Source: JALYXV01 sp963791545 (GTDB taxonomy: Bacteria; Actinomycetota; Acidimicrobiia; Acidimicrobiales; Palsa-688). Taken from it: a stretch of 64,000 nt of DNA. Each line of letters begins with the position of its first letter. The first letter of the stretch is position 1. The notes beneath the pieces were generated by a model. It made no database searches and was not told where the DNA came from. It worked only from the letters and a program-made list of their open reading frames with translations. The stretch is from positions 434,001 through 498,000 of the forward strand of contig CAWBSR010000015.1 in assembly GCA_963791545.1 (NCBI GenBank), in the 5' to 3' direction. Of this stretch, positions 33,887 through 43,500 are shown one piece after another. A program made the position numbers and the translations under genes.

Positions 33887-36800
33887 ATGGCAATGGCCCC
33901 CGAGCGAATCGGGATCGGAATCCACCGTCACTTCACAACCGCGGGTGTCGACCCCTTCGACACCGTCCGGTGGGAGCGTCGAGACGCCCGGATCACGAAC
34001 TACTTGACGGGCGCCGTGGCCTTCGAGCAGCTCGGGGTGGAGGTGCCGTCGGGGTGGAGCGTCAATGCCACCAATATCCTGGCCCAGAAGTACTTCCGGG
34101 GGACGCTCGGCACTCCGGAGCGGGAGTGGTCCCTGAAACAGGTGACCCGCCGGGTGGTCAACACCATCACCGAGTGGGGCGCCAAGGCCGGCTACTTCGT
34201 CGACGATGACGAGGCCGAGGCCTTCCGAGACGAGCTGACCTACCTGATCATCCATCAGCGGGCCGCGTTCAACTCCCCGGTGTGGTTCAACATCGGGGTG
34301 AAGGGCGTGCCCCAGCAAGCTTCTGCCTGTTTCATACTGTCTGTTGACGATTCAATGCATTCCATTCTTAACTGGTATGTCGAGGAGGGGACGATCTTCA
34401 AGGGGGGATCCGGGGCGGGGATCAACCTCTCCCGCATCCGATCGTCCAGGGAAGGCCTGAGAGGCGGAGGGACGGCGTCAGGTCCGGTCAGCTTCATGCG
34501 GGGCGCCGACGCGTCCGCGGGGACGATCAAGTCCGGGGGTAAGACCCGTAGGGCAGCCAAGATGGTCATTCTCAACGCCGACCATCCCGATATCGAGGAC
34601 TTCATTTGGTGCAAGGCGATCGAGGAGCGCAAGGCTCGGGCGCTGCAGGACGCGGGCTTCGACATGGACCTCGATGGCAAGGACAGCCATTCGATCCAAT
34701 ACCAGAACGCCAATAATTCAGTCCGGGTCACGGACGAGTTCATGGAGGCGGTGCTCGCAGATCACGATTGGCACCTGAAGTCGGTCACAACCGGGGAGAC
34801 CATCCAGACGGTCAAGGCGCGCGCGTTGTTCCGCCAGATCTCCAATGCGTCGTGGCAGTGCGCCGACCCGGGGATGCAGTTCGACAGCACTATCAACCGG
34901 TGGCACACCGCCCCGAGGACCGGCCGCATCAACGGCAGCAATCCCTGCTCGGAGTACATGCATCTCGACAATTCGGCTTGCAATCTGGCGTCGCTGAATT
35001 TGCTCACCTTCCTCGAGGAGGACGGTAGTTTCGATATTGACGGCTTCCGGGCGGCCACCGAGGTCATGTTCACCGGCCAGGAAATCCTGGTGGGCAACGC
35101 CGACTACCCAACCGTCTCCATCGGTGAGACGTCGCGGCGGTTCCGCCAGCTCGGTATCGGTTACGCCAACCTGGGGGCGCTGCTCATGGCCCAAGGCGTG
35201 CCCTACGACTCCGACGAGGGTCGTGCCTGGGCGGCGAGCATTACTGCCCTATTGACCGGGCATTCCTATGCCACCTCGGCGCGTACCGCGGCCCGGATGG
35301 GCCCCTTCGCGGGGTTCACGGATAACCGCGACGCCATGCTCAACGTGCTGCGGATGCATCGCGAGGAGGTAAATGGTATTGACGAGGAGCTGGTCCCGAC
35401 CGAGCTCCTGGGCGCCGCCCAGGAGGCGTGGGACGCAGCGGTCGAAGTGGCCGAGCACTACGGCGTGCGCAACTCGCAGGCCTCAGTTTTGGCGCCGACT
35501 GGAACTATCGGTTTGCTCATGGACTGTGACACCACGGGGATCGAACCCGACCTGGGGTTGGTCAAGACCAAGAAGCTGGTGGGGGGCGGGACGATGTCGA
35601 TCGTCAACCAGACCGTGCCCCGGGCGCTGCGCCGGCTCGGTTACGGCGCCTCCCAGGTCGACGCCATCATCGCCTACATCGACGAGCACAAGTCGATCCT
35701 CGGCGCCCCTGCCCTGAAGGCCGAGCACCTGCCGGTATTCGCCTGCTCCATGGGTGACAACACCATCCACTACCGGGGCCACGTGCGCATGATGGGCGCC
35801 GTCCAGCCGTTCATCTCCGGCGCCATTTCGAAGTGCGTGACGGGCGACACCCTCCTGTCCACCGCCGAGGGCCTGATCCGCATCGGCAGCCTGTACCGCG
35901 GCGAGGAGCCCGACAGCTACCGCAGCGACGTGCGGGAAGTCGCTTCGCTTTCCGGTCCTCAGAAGACCGACGCCTTCTACTACGGCGGCGTGCGCCCGGT
36001 GACCTCGATCGTCCTGCGCTCGGGCCACCGCGTCACGGGTACCGCCAACCACCGCCTGCTGGTCTCGGGCCGCGACGGCCTCGAGTGGCGGCGCCTGGAC
36101 GAGATCGCCCTGGGTGAATACGTGGCCACCCAATACGGAGACGACCTGTGGTCGGTGCTCCCGGCCCGGCTCGACCACTTGAGCGACGGCAGGTCGGTGG
36201 GCGACGCGGAGTCGCAGCCGCAGCCGCCCATGTCGGGGCGGGTGTTCGACGCCGAGGCCAGCGAAGTGGCGCGCATGCACGGCCCGGTGCTCATACCGGC
36301 CGAAATGTCCAACGACCTGGCCTTCATCCTGGGCGCCTTCGCGGCGTCAGGGCGGGTGGCGGGCGGCGGCTGGGCCATCCATATCAGCTGCGACGTTCCT
36401 GACCTGCTCCGGCGTCTCGGCGACGCCATCGAGCGGACCTTCGGAATCACGGCGTCGATCCGCCTGCCGGGTGGAGGGTTGCCCGGTGGCCGGGTCGAGT
36501 TCCGGTCGCAGGCCGTCGTCGAGTTGTTCGACGACCTGGGCTGTGGCCAGTGCGCCATCCACAAGCGCATACCCGACGCCGTCCTGCGTTCGCCCCGCGA
36601 CATGGTCCTCGCCTACCTCCAAGGGCTGTCCCTGGCCGCCGAGGTCACCATGTGCGGCACCGCCAAATGGGCCCTGAGGTCGGAGTCGCCAGGCCTCCTC
36701 GACGATCTCCAAGCGATCCTGACCAACCTCGGCATCGTGCACCAGCGGGGCACTCGGTACCGCAAGGCCGATGGCGGGCCCTACGACGAGGTCTTTGCGG

Positions 36801-38062
36801 TGGGCGAGCAGGCTCACGACTTCCTGACCATGGTTCCGTTCCTCGACCCCCACAAAGCCGCCTTTGCCCAGGCGCTGCGGGGGCTGGGCCGCCATCCCAA
36901 CCGCAACGGTGCCGACGTGGTGCCGGGGATCTCGCCCTACGAGCTGTACCGCATCGTGCCCCGGAGCCTGCGTTCCGACTTCAGCTACCTGAGCGACCCC
37001 CGGGCCATGTGCGTCAGCCGGCGCTCGCTGGAGCAAGTGGCCGTGGTGGCTGGTGCCCGGCTGCCCCAATGGCTGCGCACCGTGCTGGAGGACAACCTCC
37101 ACTTCAGCCCGGTCGAGTCGGTCGGCTTCGCCGGCGAGCGGGAGGTCTTCGACCTCTCTGTGCCGACCACCCAGGCGTTCGTGGGCAACGGCATTGTCAA
37201 CCACAACACCGTCAACCTGCCCGAGGAGGCAACGGTCGAAGAGGTCGAGCAGCTGCACATCGAAGCGTGGCAGCTCGGGCTGAAGGCGGTCGCCATCTAT
37301 AGGGACAACTGCAAGGTAGGCCAGCCGCTGGCCACCACCAAGCGAGTCCTGGCCGACCCGACGACATCGCCGGCCGAAGCTCACGACGCCGAGTTGGCGT
37401 TGAAGGTGGCCGAGCTGGAGAAGGCGCTGCAACGCCAGACGGTCGTGGTGAAGCAGCCGGTGCGGGAACGCCTGCCCCGGCGCCGCAAGTCGATGACCTT
37501 CAAGTTCCGCGTCGCCGACTGCGAGGGCTACGTCACCGTCGGCGAGTACGACGACGGCCGGCCGGGGGAGGTCTTCATGCAGGTCTCCAAGCAGGGGTCG
37601 ACCTTGGCCGGGATCATGGACGCCTTCGCGGTGGCCGTCAGCCTGGGTCTCCAGCACGGCGTGCCCCTGTCCACCTTCGTCAAGAAGTACACCAACATGC
37701 GTTTCGAACCGGCCGGCATGACCGACGACCGCGAGCTGCGCATTGCGTCGTCATTGGTCGACTACATCTTCCGCCGCCTGGCGGTCGACTACCTCGACTA
37801 TGACGAACGGGCCGAGCTCGGCATCCTCACCACCGACGAGCGCCTTCAGCCGACGCTGCCCGGGGTGGAGGAAGTGACGACACCGAGCTCGTCCATCGTG
37901 GAGGGGATGTCCGAAGATCGCATGGCAGGCGGGCCGGAGCCGTCGGCGTTCGGTCCCCGGCCCCTCGACGCCCCGTACTGCTACCAGTGCGGGGTCCAGA
38001 TGCAGCGGGCCGGGAGTTGCTTCGCCTGCCCGTCGTGCGGCAGCACCAGCGGCTGCTCCTAG
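33887..38062 (+). CDS. nrdJ: Vitamin B12-dependent (class II) ribonucleotide reductase with an intein
   Basis: 1391 residues as translated, 933 after removing the intein. ATG 33887 has GGGGAGGA at the right distance; ATG 33842 is an in-frame alternative. Class II landmarks: ASACFILSVDDSM near residue 145, NPCSEYMHLDNSACNLASLN near 351 with the active-site Asn-Cys-Glu, and LAPTGTIGLLMD near 534. The C-terminus has the zinc/redox cysteines CYQCGVQMQRAGSCFACPSC and a final GCS. It reduces ribonucleotides using adenosylcobalamin. The intein interrupts between ISK and TVNLPEEAT. The cobalamin need pairs with queG. Confidence 0.96.
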   Translation: MAMAPERIGIGIHRHFTTAGVDPFDTVRWERRDARITNYLTGAVAFEQLGVEVPSGWSVNATNILAQKYFRGTLGTPEREWSLKQVTRRVVNTITEWGAKAGYFVDDDEAEAFRDELTYLIIHQRAAFNSPVWFNIGVKGVPQQASACFILSVDDSMHSILNWYVEEGTIFKGGSGAGINLSRIRSSREGLRGGGTASGPVSFMRGADASAGTIKSGGKTRRAAKMVILNADHPDIEDFIWCKAIEERKARALQDAGFDMDLDGKDSHSIQYQNANNSVRVTDEFMEAVLADHDWHLKSVTTGETIQTVKARALFRQISNASWQCADPGMQFDSTINRWHTAPRTGRINGSNPCSEYMHLDNSACNLASLNLLTFLEEDGSFDIDGFRAATEVMFTGQEILVGNADYPTVSIGETSRRFRQLGIGYANLGALLMAQGVPYDSDEGRAWAASITALLTGHSYATSARTAARMGPFAGFTDNRDAMLNVLRMHREEVNGIDEELVPTELLGAAQEAWDAAVEVAEHYGVRNSQASVLAPTGTIGLLMDCDTTGIEPDLGLVKTKKLVGGGTMSIVNQTVPRALRRLGYGASQVDAIIAYIDEHKSILGAPALKAEHLPVFACSMGDNTIHYRGHVRMMGAVQPFISGAISKCVTGDTLLSTAEGLIRIGSLYRGEEPDSYRSDVREVASLSGPQKTDAFYYGGVRPVTSIVLRSGHRVTGTANHRLLVSGRDGLEWRRLDEIALGEYVATQYGDDLWSVLPARLDHLSDGRSVGDAESQPQPPMSGRVFDAEASEVARMHGPVLIPAEMSNDLAFILGAFAASGRVAGGGWAIHISCDVPDLLRRLGDAIERTFGITASIRLPGGGLPGGRVEFRSQAVVELFDDLGCGQCAIHKRIPDAVLRSPRDMVLAYLQGLSLAAEVTMCGTAKWALRSESPGLLDDLQAILTNLGIVHQRGTRYRKADGGPYDEVFAVGEQAHDFLTMVPFLDPHKAAFAQALRGLGRHPNRNGADVVPGISPYELYRIVPRSLRSDFSYLSDPRAMCVSRRSLEQVAVVAGARLPQWLRTVLEDNLHFSPVESVGFAGEREVFDLSVPTTQAFVGNGIVNHNTVNLPEEATVEEVEQLHIEAWQLGLKAVAIYRDNCKVGQPLATTKRVLADPTTSPAEAHDAELALKVAELEKALQRQTVVVKQPVRERLPRRRKSMTFKFRVADCEGYVTVGEYDDGRPGEVFMQVSKQGSTLAGIMDAFAVAVSLGLQHGVPLSTFVKKYTNMRFEPAGMTDDRELRIASSLVDYIFRRLAVDYLDYDERAELGILTTDERLQPTLPGVEEVTTPSSSIVEGMSEDRMAGGPEPSAFGPRPLDAPYCYQCGVQMQRAGSCFACPSCGSTSGCS
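35834..37207 (+). other. In-frame intein in NrdJ with degenerate LAGLIDADG endonuclease
   Basis: 458 residues, from Cys1 (CVTGDTLLSTAEGLIRIGSL, block A) to the final His-Asn of AFVGNGIVNHN (block G), with Thr as the +1 extein residue. Block B has GTANHRLLV and block F VFDLSVPTTQ, so all splicing residues look intact. The two LAGLIDADG helices are recognisable but lack their acidic residues: ILGAFAASGRV and YLQGLSLAAEV have Ala where Asp/Glu is needed. I infer a splicing-competent intein whose homing nuclease is dead. Confidence 0.9.
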
Positions 38063-38174
38063 TCGCACTGGCTTCGGTGTCGCCCGGGCCCGGGTGCCAC
38101 CGGGAACCGGTCCCGGGTTCGGTGTCACCCCTCCCGCGGGGCCTGGGCATCGGCATACATCCGGGCGAGGTCGG

Positions 38175-39149
38175 TCAACAAGCCGCTATTGATGCGGGGT
38201 CGATCACGCCCTCTTCGGTGATCAGGGCGGTTATCAATCGCGCCGGTGTCACATCGAACGCCCGGTTCTCGACCGCCATGCCCTCGGGGGCGATGCGGTG
38301 CCCGCCGACCGAGGTGACCTCGCCGCCCTCTCGCCGCTCGATGGGTATCGAGGCGCCACCGGGGCACGACAGGTCGATCGTCGACGTCGGGGCGGCGACA
38401 TAGAACGGCACCTTGAAATGATGGGCCAGCACCGCCAGCCCATGGGTCCCGATCTTGTTGGCCACGTCGCCGTTGGCTGCCACCCGGTCGGCGCCCACGA
38501 TGACGCAGTCGACGTCACCGCTCGCCATCAGCGACGCCGCCATGACGTCGGCCACCAGGGTGGCGGGGATCCCGAGGCGGGTCAGTTCCCACGCCGTGAG
38601 CCGGGAGCCCTGGAGCACGGGGCGCGTTTCGCCGACCCACGCCGAGGGGGACTTGCCCTGCTCGTGGGCGGTCCGGATGACCCCCACCGCGGTGCCGTAG
38701 CCGGCGCACGCCAGGCCGCCCGCGTTGCAGTGGGTGTACACCCGGGCGGAAGTCGGCAACAACACCGCACCGTGGGCACCGATGCGCCGGTTGCGGTCGA
38801 TGTCCTCGGCCGCCAATCGCTGCGCCTCGGCCAGCGGATCGGGGGCGGCCAGTGCCAGGCCGACCGCCCAGGCCAGGTTGACAGCGGTCGGACGGGTGGC
38901 GATCAGTTGCCGGGCCGCCGACTCCAACCGGACCCCCGTCGCCGCCGCCAGGGCGATCCCCATGGCCCCGGCCACGCCGAGCGCGGGCGCGCCCCGGATG
39001 GCGAGGGATCGGATGGCGTCACACAGCTCGTCGACCGTCGAGATCGTCAGCAGCTCCAACGACCCGGGGAGGAGCCGCTGGTCGATCATCACGATCCGCC
39101 CGTCCTGCCACTCGATGGTGGGCGGAATCGGGTCGACGGCGCCGTTCAC
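38175..39149 (-). CDS. mtnA: S-methyl-5-thioribose-1-phosphate isomerase
   Basis: 324 residues from GTG 39149, which overlaps the stop of the RuBisCO-like gene (GTGA). Landmarks: RGAPALGVAGAMGIALAA, the catalytic Cys in THCNAGGLACAGYGTA, and the Asp in VGADRVAANGDVANKIGTHG. It isomerises methylthioribose-1-phosphate to methylthioribulose-1-phosphate in methionine salvage. The C-terminus ends abruptly at GVIDPASIAAC; one frame over, sense continues as SGLLTDLARMYADAQAPREG to 38125, so the last residues may be frameshifted. Confidence 0.93.
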   Translation of the reverse strand: MNGAVDPIPPTIEWQDGRIVMIDQRLLPGSLELLTISTVDELCDAIRSLAIRGAPALGVAGAMGIALAAATGVRLESAARQLIATRPTAVNLAWAVGLALAAPDPLAEAQRLAAEDIDRNRRIGAHGAVLLPTSARVYTHCNAGGLACAGYGTAVGVIRTAHEQGKSPSAWVGETRPVLQGSRLTAWELTRLGIPATLVADVMAASLMASGDVDCVIVGADRVAANGDVANKIGTHGLAVLAHHFKVPFYVAAPTSTIDLSCPGGASIPIERREGGEVTSVGGHRIAPEGMAVENRAFDVTPARLITALITEEGVIDPASIAAC

Positions 39150-40162
39150 GATGCGACCTCGGACAGCGCCGCCCGCACCCCGCCCTCGAGACCCCCCGGG
39201 TGGCCATAGGCCTGGGAGCCCAGCAGCAGCAGGATCCCGGCTCCGCCTGCGCGCGCCACCTGGGCGGCGGCATTGGCGGCCCCGACCCCTCCCCCGAGTG
39301 CCGCGATAGCCGGCCGCACCGATCCGCACGCCCCCCGTAGCGCCGCCAGCGCCGCCGTCACTTCGTTATCGGATTCGAACAACGACCCCCCGAATGCCCC
39401 CACGATCCAATAGTCCCCCCCGCACAGCCGGGCCAGCCGGGCCAGCACCGCGCCGGTCGCCCCGAAAGCAGGGTTGCGGGTCAGCGCCCCGCTGCCCGCC
39501 CGGTGGGCCAGGATGGGGACGCCGAGACCGGCCTGGCGCAGCGCCAGCACCGAGTCGAGTCCCTGGGCGAAGGCGTTGACCATGACGCCGGTCGCGCCCA
39601 GGTCGACCACGCGGCGGGCCCGGGCCAACAGCGTCACCGACGGTCCGGTGACATTGGCGCAGTACACCACCCCGGGCTCGAGCACCTTGGCCACCGCCCG
39701 CACCCGCTCGTCGATCGGGCACCAGGCCGGGTCGCCCAGGATCTCGTCGTCCTTGATGAACATCGCCCCGCCGGCCACCGCGGCCCGCGCCACCTCGCCC
39801 ACCTCGGCCGGGGACAAGCCCAGCGACGGCTTGACGATGACCCCCACGCCGACGGGCGCCGTCTGGGCGGCCGGCCCGAACGCTGGCCCGGGCAGGAACC
39901 CATCGGGGAACTCCAACTCCACCAGCCGGCACCGCCGGATCACGGCGGTCTCGCCGGCCTCCCCGGCCACCAGCGCCGACATCAGCAAGGCCACGTTGTC
40001 GCCCCAGTTGCCCTCCGGGAATTCCACGACCGCCCGGCCGTCCGCCTCCGCCATGACCCGACCCCGGGCCCAGGCCGGGCCGCCCTCCATGCCGATGGAC
40101 TCCCGGATGGCGAGGATCTCCGCGGAACCGGGTGGGTCGATCTCATAGGTGGCCCGGATCAC
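39146..40162 (-). CDS. RuBisCO-like protein (form IV)
   Basis: 338 residues from GTG 40162, shorter than true RuBisCO large subunits (~450) at the N-terminus. The RuBisCO barrel is clear: VIVKPSLGLSPAEVGEVA (first Lys kept, second Lys of KPKLGL is Ser), MFIKDDEILGDP (Lys-Asp-Asp-Glu metal site kept), AHRAGSG (His-Arg kept). Loop 6 reads GAFGGSLFES, so the CO2-contacting Lys is missing. It therefore cannot fix CO2; form IV proteins enolise or isomerise methylthioribulose-1-phosphate or related sugars. Translational coupling to mtnA supports methylthio-sugar salvage. Confidence 0.9.
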   Translation of the reverse strand: MIRATYEIDPPGSAEILAIRESIGMEGGPAWARGRVMAEADGRAVVEFPEGNWGDNVALLMSALVAGEAGETAVIRRCRLVELEFPDGFLPGPAFGPAAQTAPVGVGVIVKPSLGLSPAEVGEVARAAVAGGAMFIKDDEILGDPAWCPIDERVRAVAKVLEPGVVYCANVTGPSVTLLARARRVVDLGATGVMVNAFAQGLDSVLALRQAGLGVPILAHRAGSGALTRNPAFGATGAVLARLARLCGGDYWIVGAFGGSLFESDNEVTAALAALRGACGSVRPAIAALGGGVGAANAAAQVARAGGAGILLLLGSQAYGHPGGLEGGVRAALSEVAS

Positions 40163-40168
40163 GCTCCG

Positions 40169-40174
40169 ATGCTA
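40169..40174 (-). promoter_or_regulatory. Leaderless-type -10 element (TAGCAT) for the RLP-mtnA operon
   Basis: Minus-strand TAGCAT ends 6 nt before GTG 40162. Confidence 0.55.
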
Positions 40175-40265
40175 AGCCAGGGGTGGGAAAAAGCCTCACC
40201 GGAGGCCAGCCGGCCCTCGAGGGTGATCACGCGCGGCCCCCTTGTGGCAGCAACTCGGGCTCTGG

Positions 40266-40562
40266 TCAGTCCTCCGATGCCGGAGCCGCGGGCACCGTCT
40301 CCTCCCAGTATTCGGTGTCCAGCAGGCCATTGGCGGCGGCCAGGGCGGTGGCGGCCCGTACCGCTTCCTCGTACACCGCGTCGAGGTGGCGGCGGGCGGT
40401 GGCGGGGCTGACCGCCAACGGCGGGTTGCCGAGCGACCTCGGGATGGCACCAGGATCGGGGGTGGGCCGGATCTTGGTCTGGGGGGCGGAATCGGTGTCG
40501 TCGGTCCCCCAGAATCGGCGGTCGGCGGGGGGAACGCCACCGGGGCGACGGCGCCGGCTCAT
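40266..40562 (-). CDS. Small protein coupled to the SNF2 helicase
   Basis: 98 residues; ATG 40562 overlaps the helicase stop (ATGA). The first 45 residues are basic and Pro-rich (MSRRRRPGGVPPADRRFWG), the rest is a helical stretch (ARRHLDAVYEEAVRAATALA). No family recognised. In other actinobacteria the SNF2 gene is often next to a SWIM zinc-finger gene; this is not one, since there are no Cys residues. Confidence 0.7.
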   Translation of the reverse strand: MSRRRRPGGVPPADRRFWGTDDTDSAPQTKIRPTPDPGAIPRSLGNPPLAVSPATARRHLDAVYEEAVRAATALAAANGLLDTEYWEETVPAAPASED

Positions 40563-43500
40563 GCCGCGTCCTCTTCTTCCGCCGCCACCTCGGCGCCGGT
40601 CGGCTCGTCCTCGACAAGGGCCTCGGGCCGCAGCCCGAGGGCGGCGCGCAGCTGGTCAGGCGCCAGGTCGGCCAGCGAGCTCTGCTTGGGCAGGACCAGA
40701 TCCGCGATCTGGCGCTTGCCGGCCACCACTTCCTCGACCCGCTCGTCGACCGTTCCCGGGCACACCAGCCGGTGGCAGACCACGGTCCGGGTCTGGCCGA
40801 TCCGCCACGACCGGTCCCGGGCCTGATCCTCGGTGGCAGGGTTCCACCAGCGGTCGAAGAGGACCACGTGGTTGGCCGCGGTCAGGTTGAGGCCCGCCCC
40901 GCCCGCCTTGAGCGACAGCACCAGGGCGCCGGCCCCCCGACCCTGCTGGAACTCCCGCACCATTCGGTCCCGGACTCCGGTCGCCAGGCCGCCGTGGTAG
41001 CAGGCCACGTGGTGGCCGGTGCGTCGGGTCAGGTAGGTGGCCAGCTGCTCGCCCCAGCGGGCGAAGTGGGTGAAGATGAGGACCCGCTCGCCCGCCGCGA
41101 ACACGGCATCGACGATTTCGTTCAGCCGGGTCAGTTTCCCGGAACGGCCGTCGAGGACCACGCCCTCGCCGGAGTCGGCATTGAGGTAGGCGTTGGGGTG
41201 GTTGCAGATCTGCTTCAACGCGGTGATGGCGGCCAGGATCTGGCCCTTGCGGGCGTTCTGATCGTCCTCTGCCCCTTCGGCCAGCAGCCGGTCGAGGACC
41301 GCCTGGTACAGGCCGATCTGCTCCGGGGTCAGCGAGCAATGGTCCAGCTGGTCGATCTTGTCGGGGAGCTCGGCGGCGATCTGGGGCTCGGACTTGGTCC
41401 GGCGGAACACCAACAGGCCGTTGAGGGCCCGCAGGGCGTCCTCACCCGCCGAATCGGGCCCACTGCTGGTCCGGGACAACTGGCTGACAAAGGCCGGTCG
41501 GGCCCCGACCAGTCCGGGATTGGCGAAATCGAGGATGGCCCACAGATCGCCCAAGCCGTTTTCGATGGGGGTGCCGGTGAGGGCCAGGCGCGAGCGCGAC
41601 GGGATCTGCCGCAACGCCTGGGCGGCGTCGCTGGCCGGGTTCTTGATGGTCTGGGCCTCATCGACGATGGTGCGGGCCCAGTCAATCGTGGCCAGGTCGT
41701 CGGCGTCTCGAACCGCGGTGCCATAGGTGGTCAACAAAATGTCGGAGTTGGCGACCTGCTTGGCCAGGTCCTCGCCCTCGGCCCGTCCCGGGCCGTGGTG
41801 GATCACGACTTTCAAGCTGGGCGAGAACCGGGCGGCTTCGGCGGCCCAGTTCCCGAGCACCGCCGGAGGAGTGATGATCAACGCCGGGCCTTGACCCCTG
41901 GTCGCCAGCAGGTGGGCCAGCACGGTGGGGGTTTTGCCGAGCCCCATGTCGAGGGCGAGGCAGCCGCCCAACCCGGCCGAATCGAGAAACGCCAGCCACC
42001 CCAGCGACTGGGCCTGATACTCCCGGAGCTTGCCCCGGAATCCCTTGGGCTCGGTGGCCGGTTCCAGCGGTTGTGCGGTGGCCCGCAGCAGGTCGGCGGC
42101 CCAGCCGCTGCCGTCGACGGTCACCGGACCGGAGAGGACGCTGCTCTCGAGGCCCAGGGCGTGGCGGAGGACGGCGGCGCCGGAGAGCTGGGTGGAGGCG
42201 GCCCGCTCGGCCAGGGCGGCGGCCGCTTCTTGGAGGTCGGCCCGGTCGAGCTCGATCCAGCGCCCCCGCGACTTCACGAGGGGTCGCGCCTCGGCCGCCA
42301 GCCGGGCGATGTCGGCGGCATTGAGCTCCACGTCGTCGAAGACCACCGACCAACGGACCTGGCACAGTTGCTGCGCCCCGACCGCCGTCTGGCGGGGGAG
42401 GGCATCGGCGAACATGCGCATGGCCGGGGTGGGACGGCGCCGGGAAAGAGGCGGTACCTGGACCTCGAAGCCGGCCGCGGCCAGCATGGGGCCGGTCACG
42501 CTCATCAGGCTCCACGCCTCGTCGGTTGACAGTGCCACCTCCCCCCGTCGTTGGCCGCCGGGGCGGCCGAGCACCGGGCACAGTCGTTCCAGGCGGGCCA
42601 GCTGCGGTTCCACGGCGAGGCGCTTGGCCCGGCCCGCAGTGACCATCGCCACCTCGACCGGCACCAACTGGGCTTCCACGCCGGCCGCCAGGACTGACAG
42701 GAGCCACACCCCTTCACGGTCCGGCGGTGCCAGGCGGACGACCAGGCCGACGCCGGTTTCGGCGGTGACCGAGCGGCTCCACCGGTCGATGCGCCCCGCC
42801 AGATCCTCGCCGAGGGCCACCACCGCTTCGAAACGGGCGCCCCCCAGGGCGGCCAGGACACCCTCGGCCAGGTCGACGGGGGTCTTGGCGCTGGGCGGGG
42901 CGGCCGGGAGGACCAGTCGGGCGGCTCCCTCACGGCAGATGGCGTCGACCATGCCCGCCAGCACCGCCCGGCTCATACCGTCGGCGGGCTGGCTGCTGGA
43001 ACATGCACCCACGGCACCGGGCATGCGGGCCACCATGGCCCCCAGCCGATCGGTATCGATCAGCGCAGGTACCCAGCGCACCGCGAAGGACCCCGTGGGA
43101 CCGGTCTCCCGGGACCGGGTGCGTCGCAACCGGGGCACCATGCGCCCCTCGGCCACCAGTTCCGTCGCCCAGCGGGCCATCTCGGCCAGCCACCGGGTGC
43201 TCGGGCCCACGTCGTGGCCCACCTGTCCGCTGCCCACTCCGACCAGCCATCCGAGGGCCTGGCCGGCGGGGGCGGTGACAGCGTCGGCTCGGGCGCCGCC
43301 CGGCAGGGGCACGCCGCCGTGGGGCTCCCATCGCACCGGGCGAGCGCCCGCGTCATCGATCATCTCGGTCAGTTGGACGAGGGGAACCGGCGGCGATCCC
43401 GGTCCTCCGGCCCAGACCACAACCCGGCCCGCGGCCCAGGAGGCCTGCAACGACGGCGGGCCGGTGGGCAGCGCCGGCTCGCCGTCGCGGCTGCGGTCGG

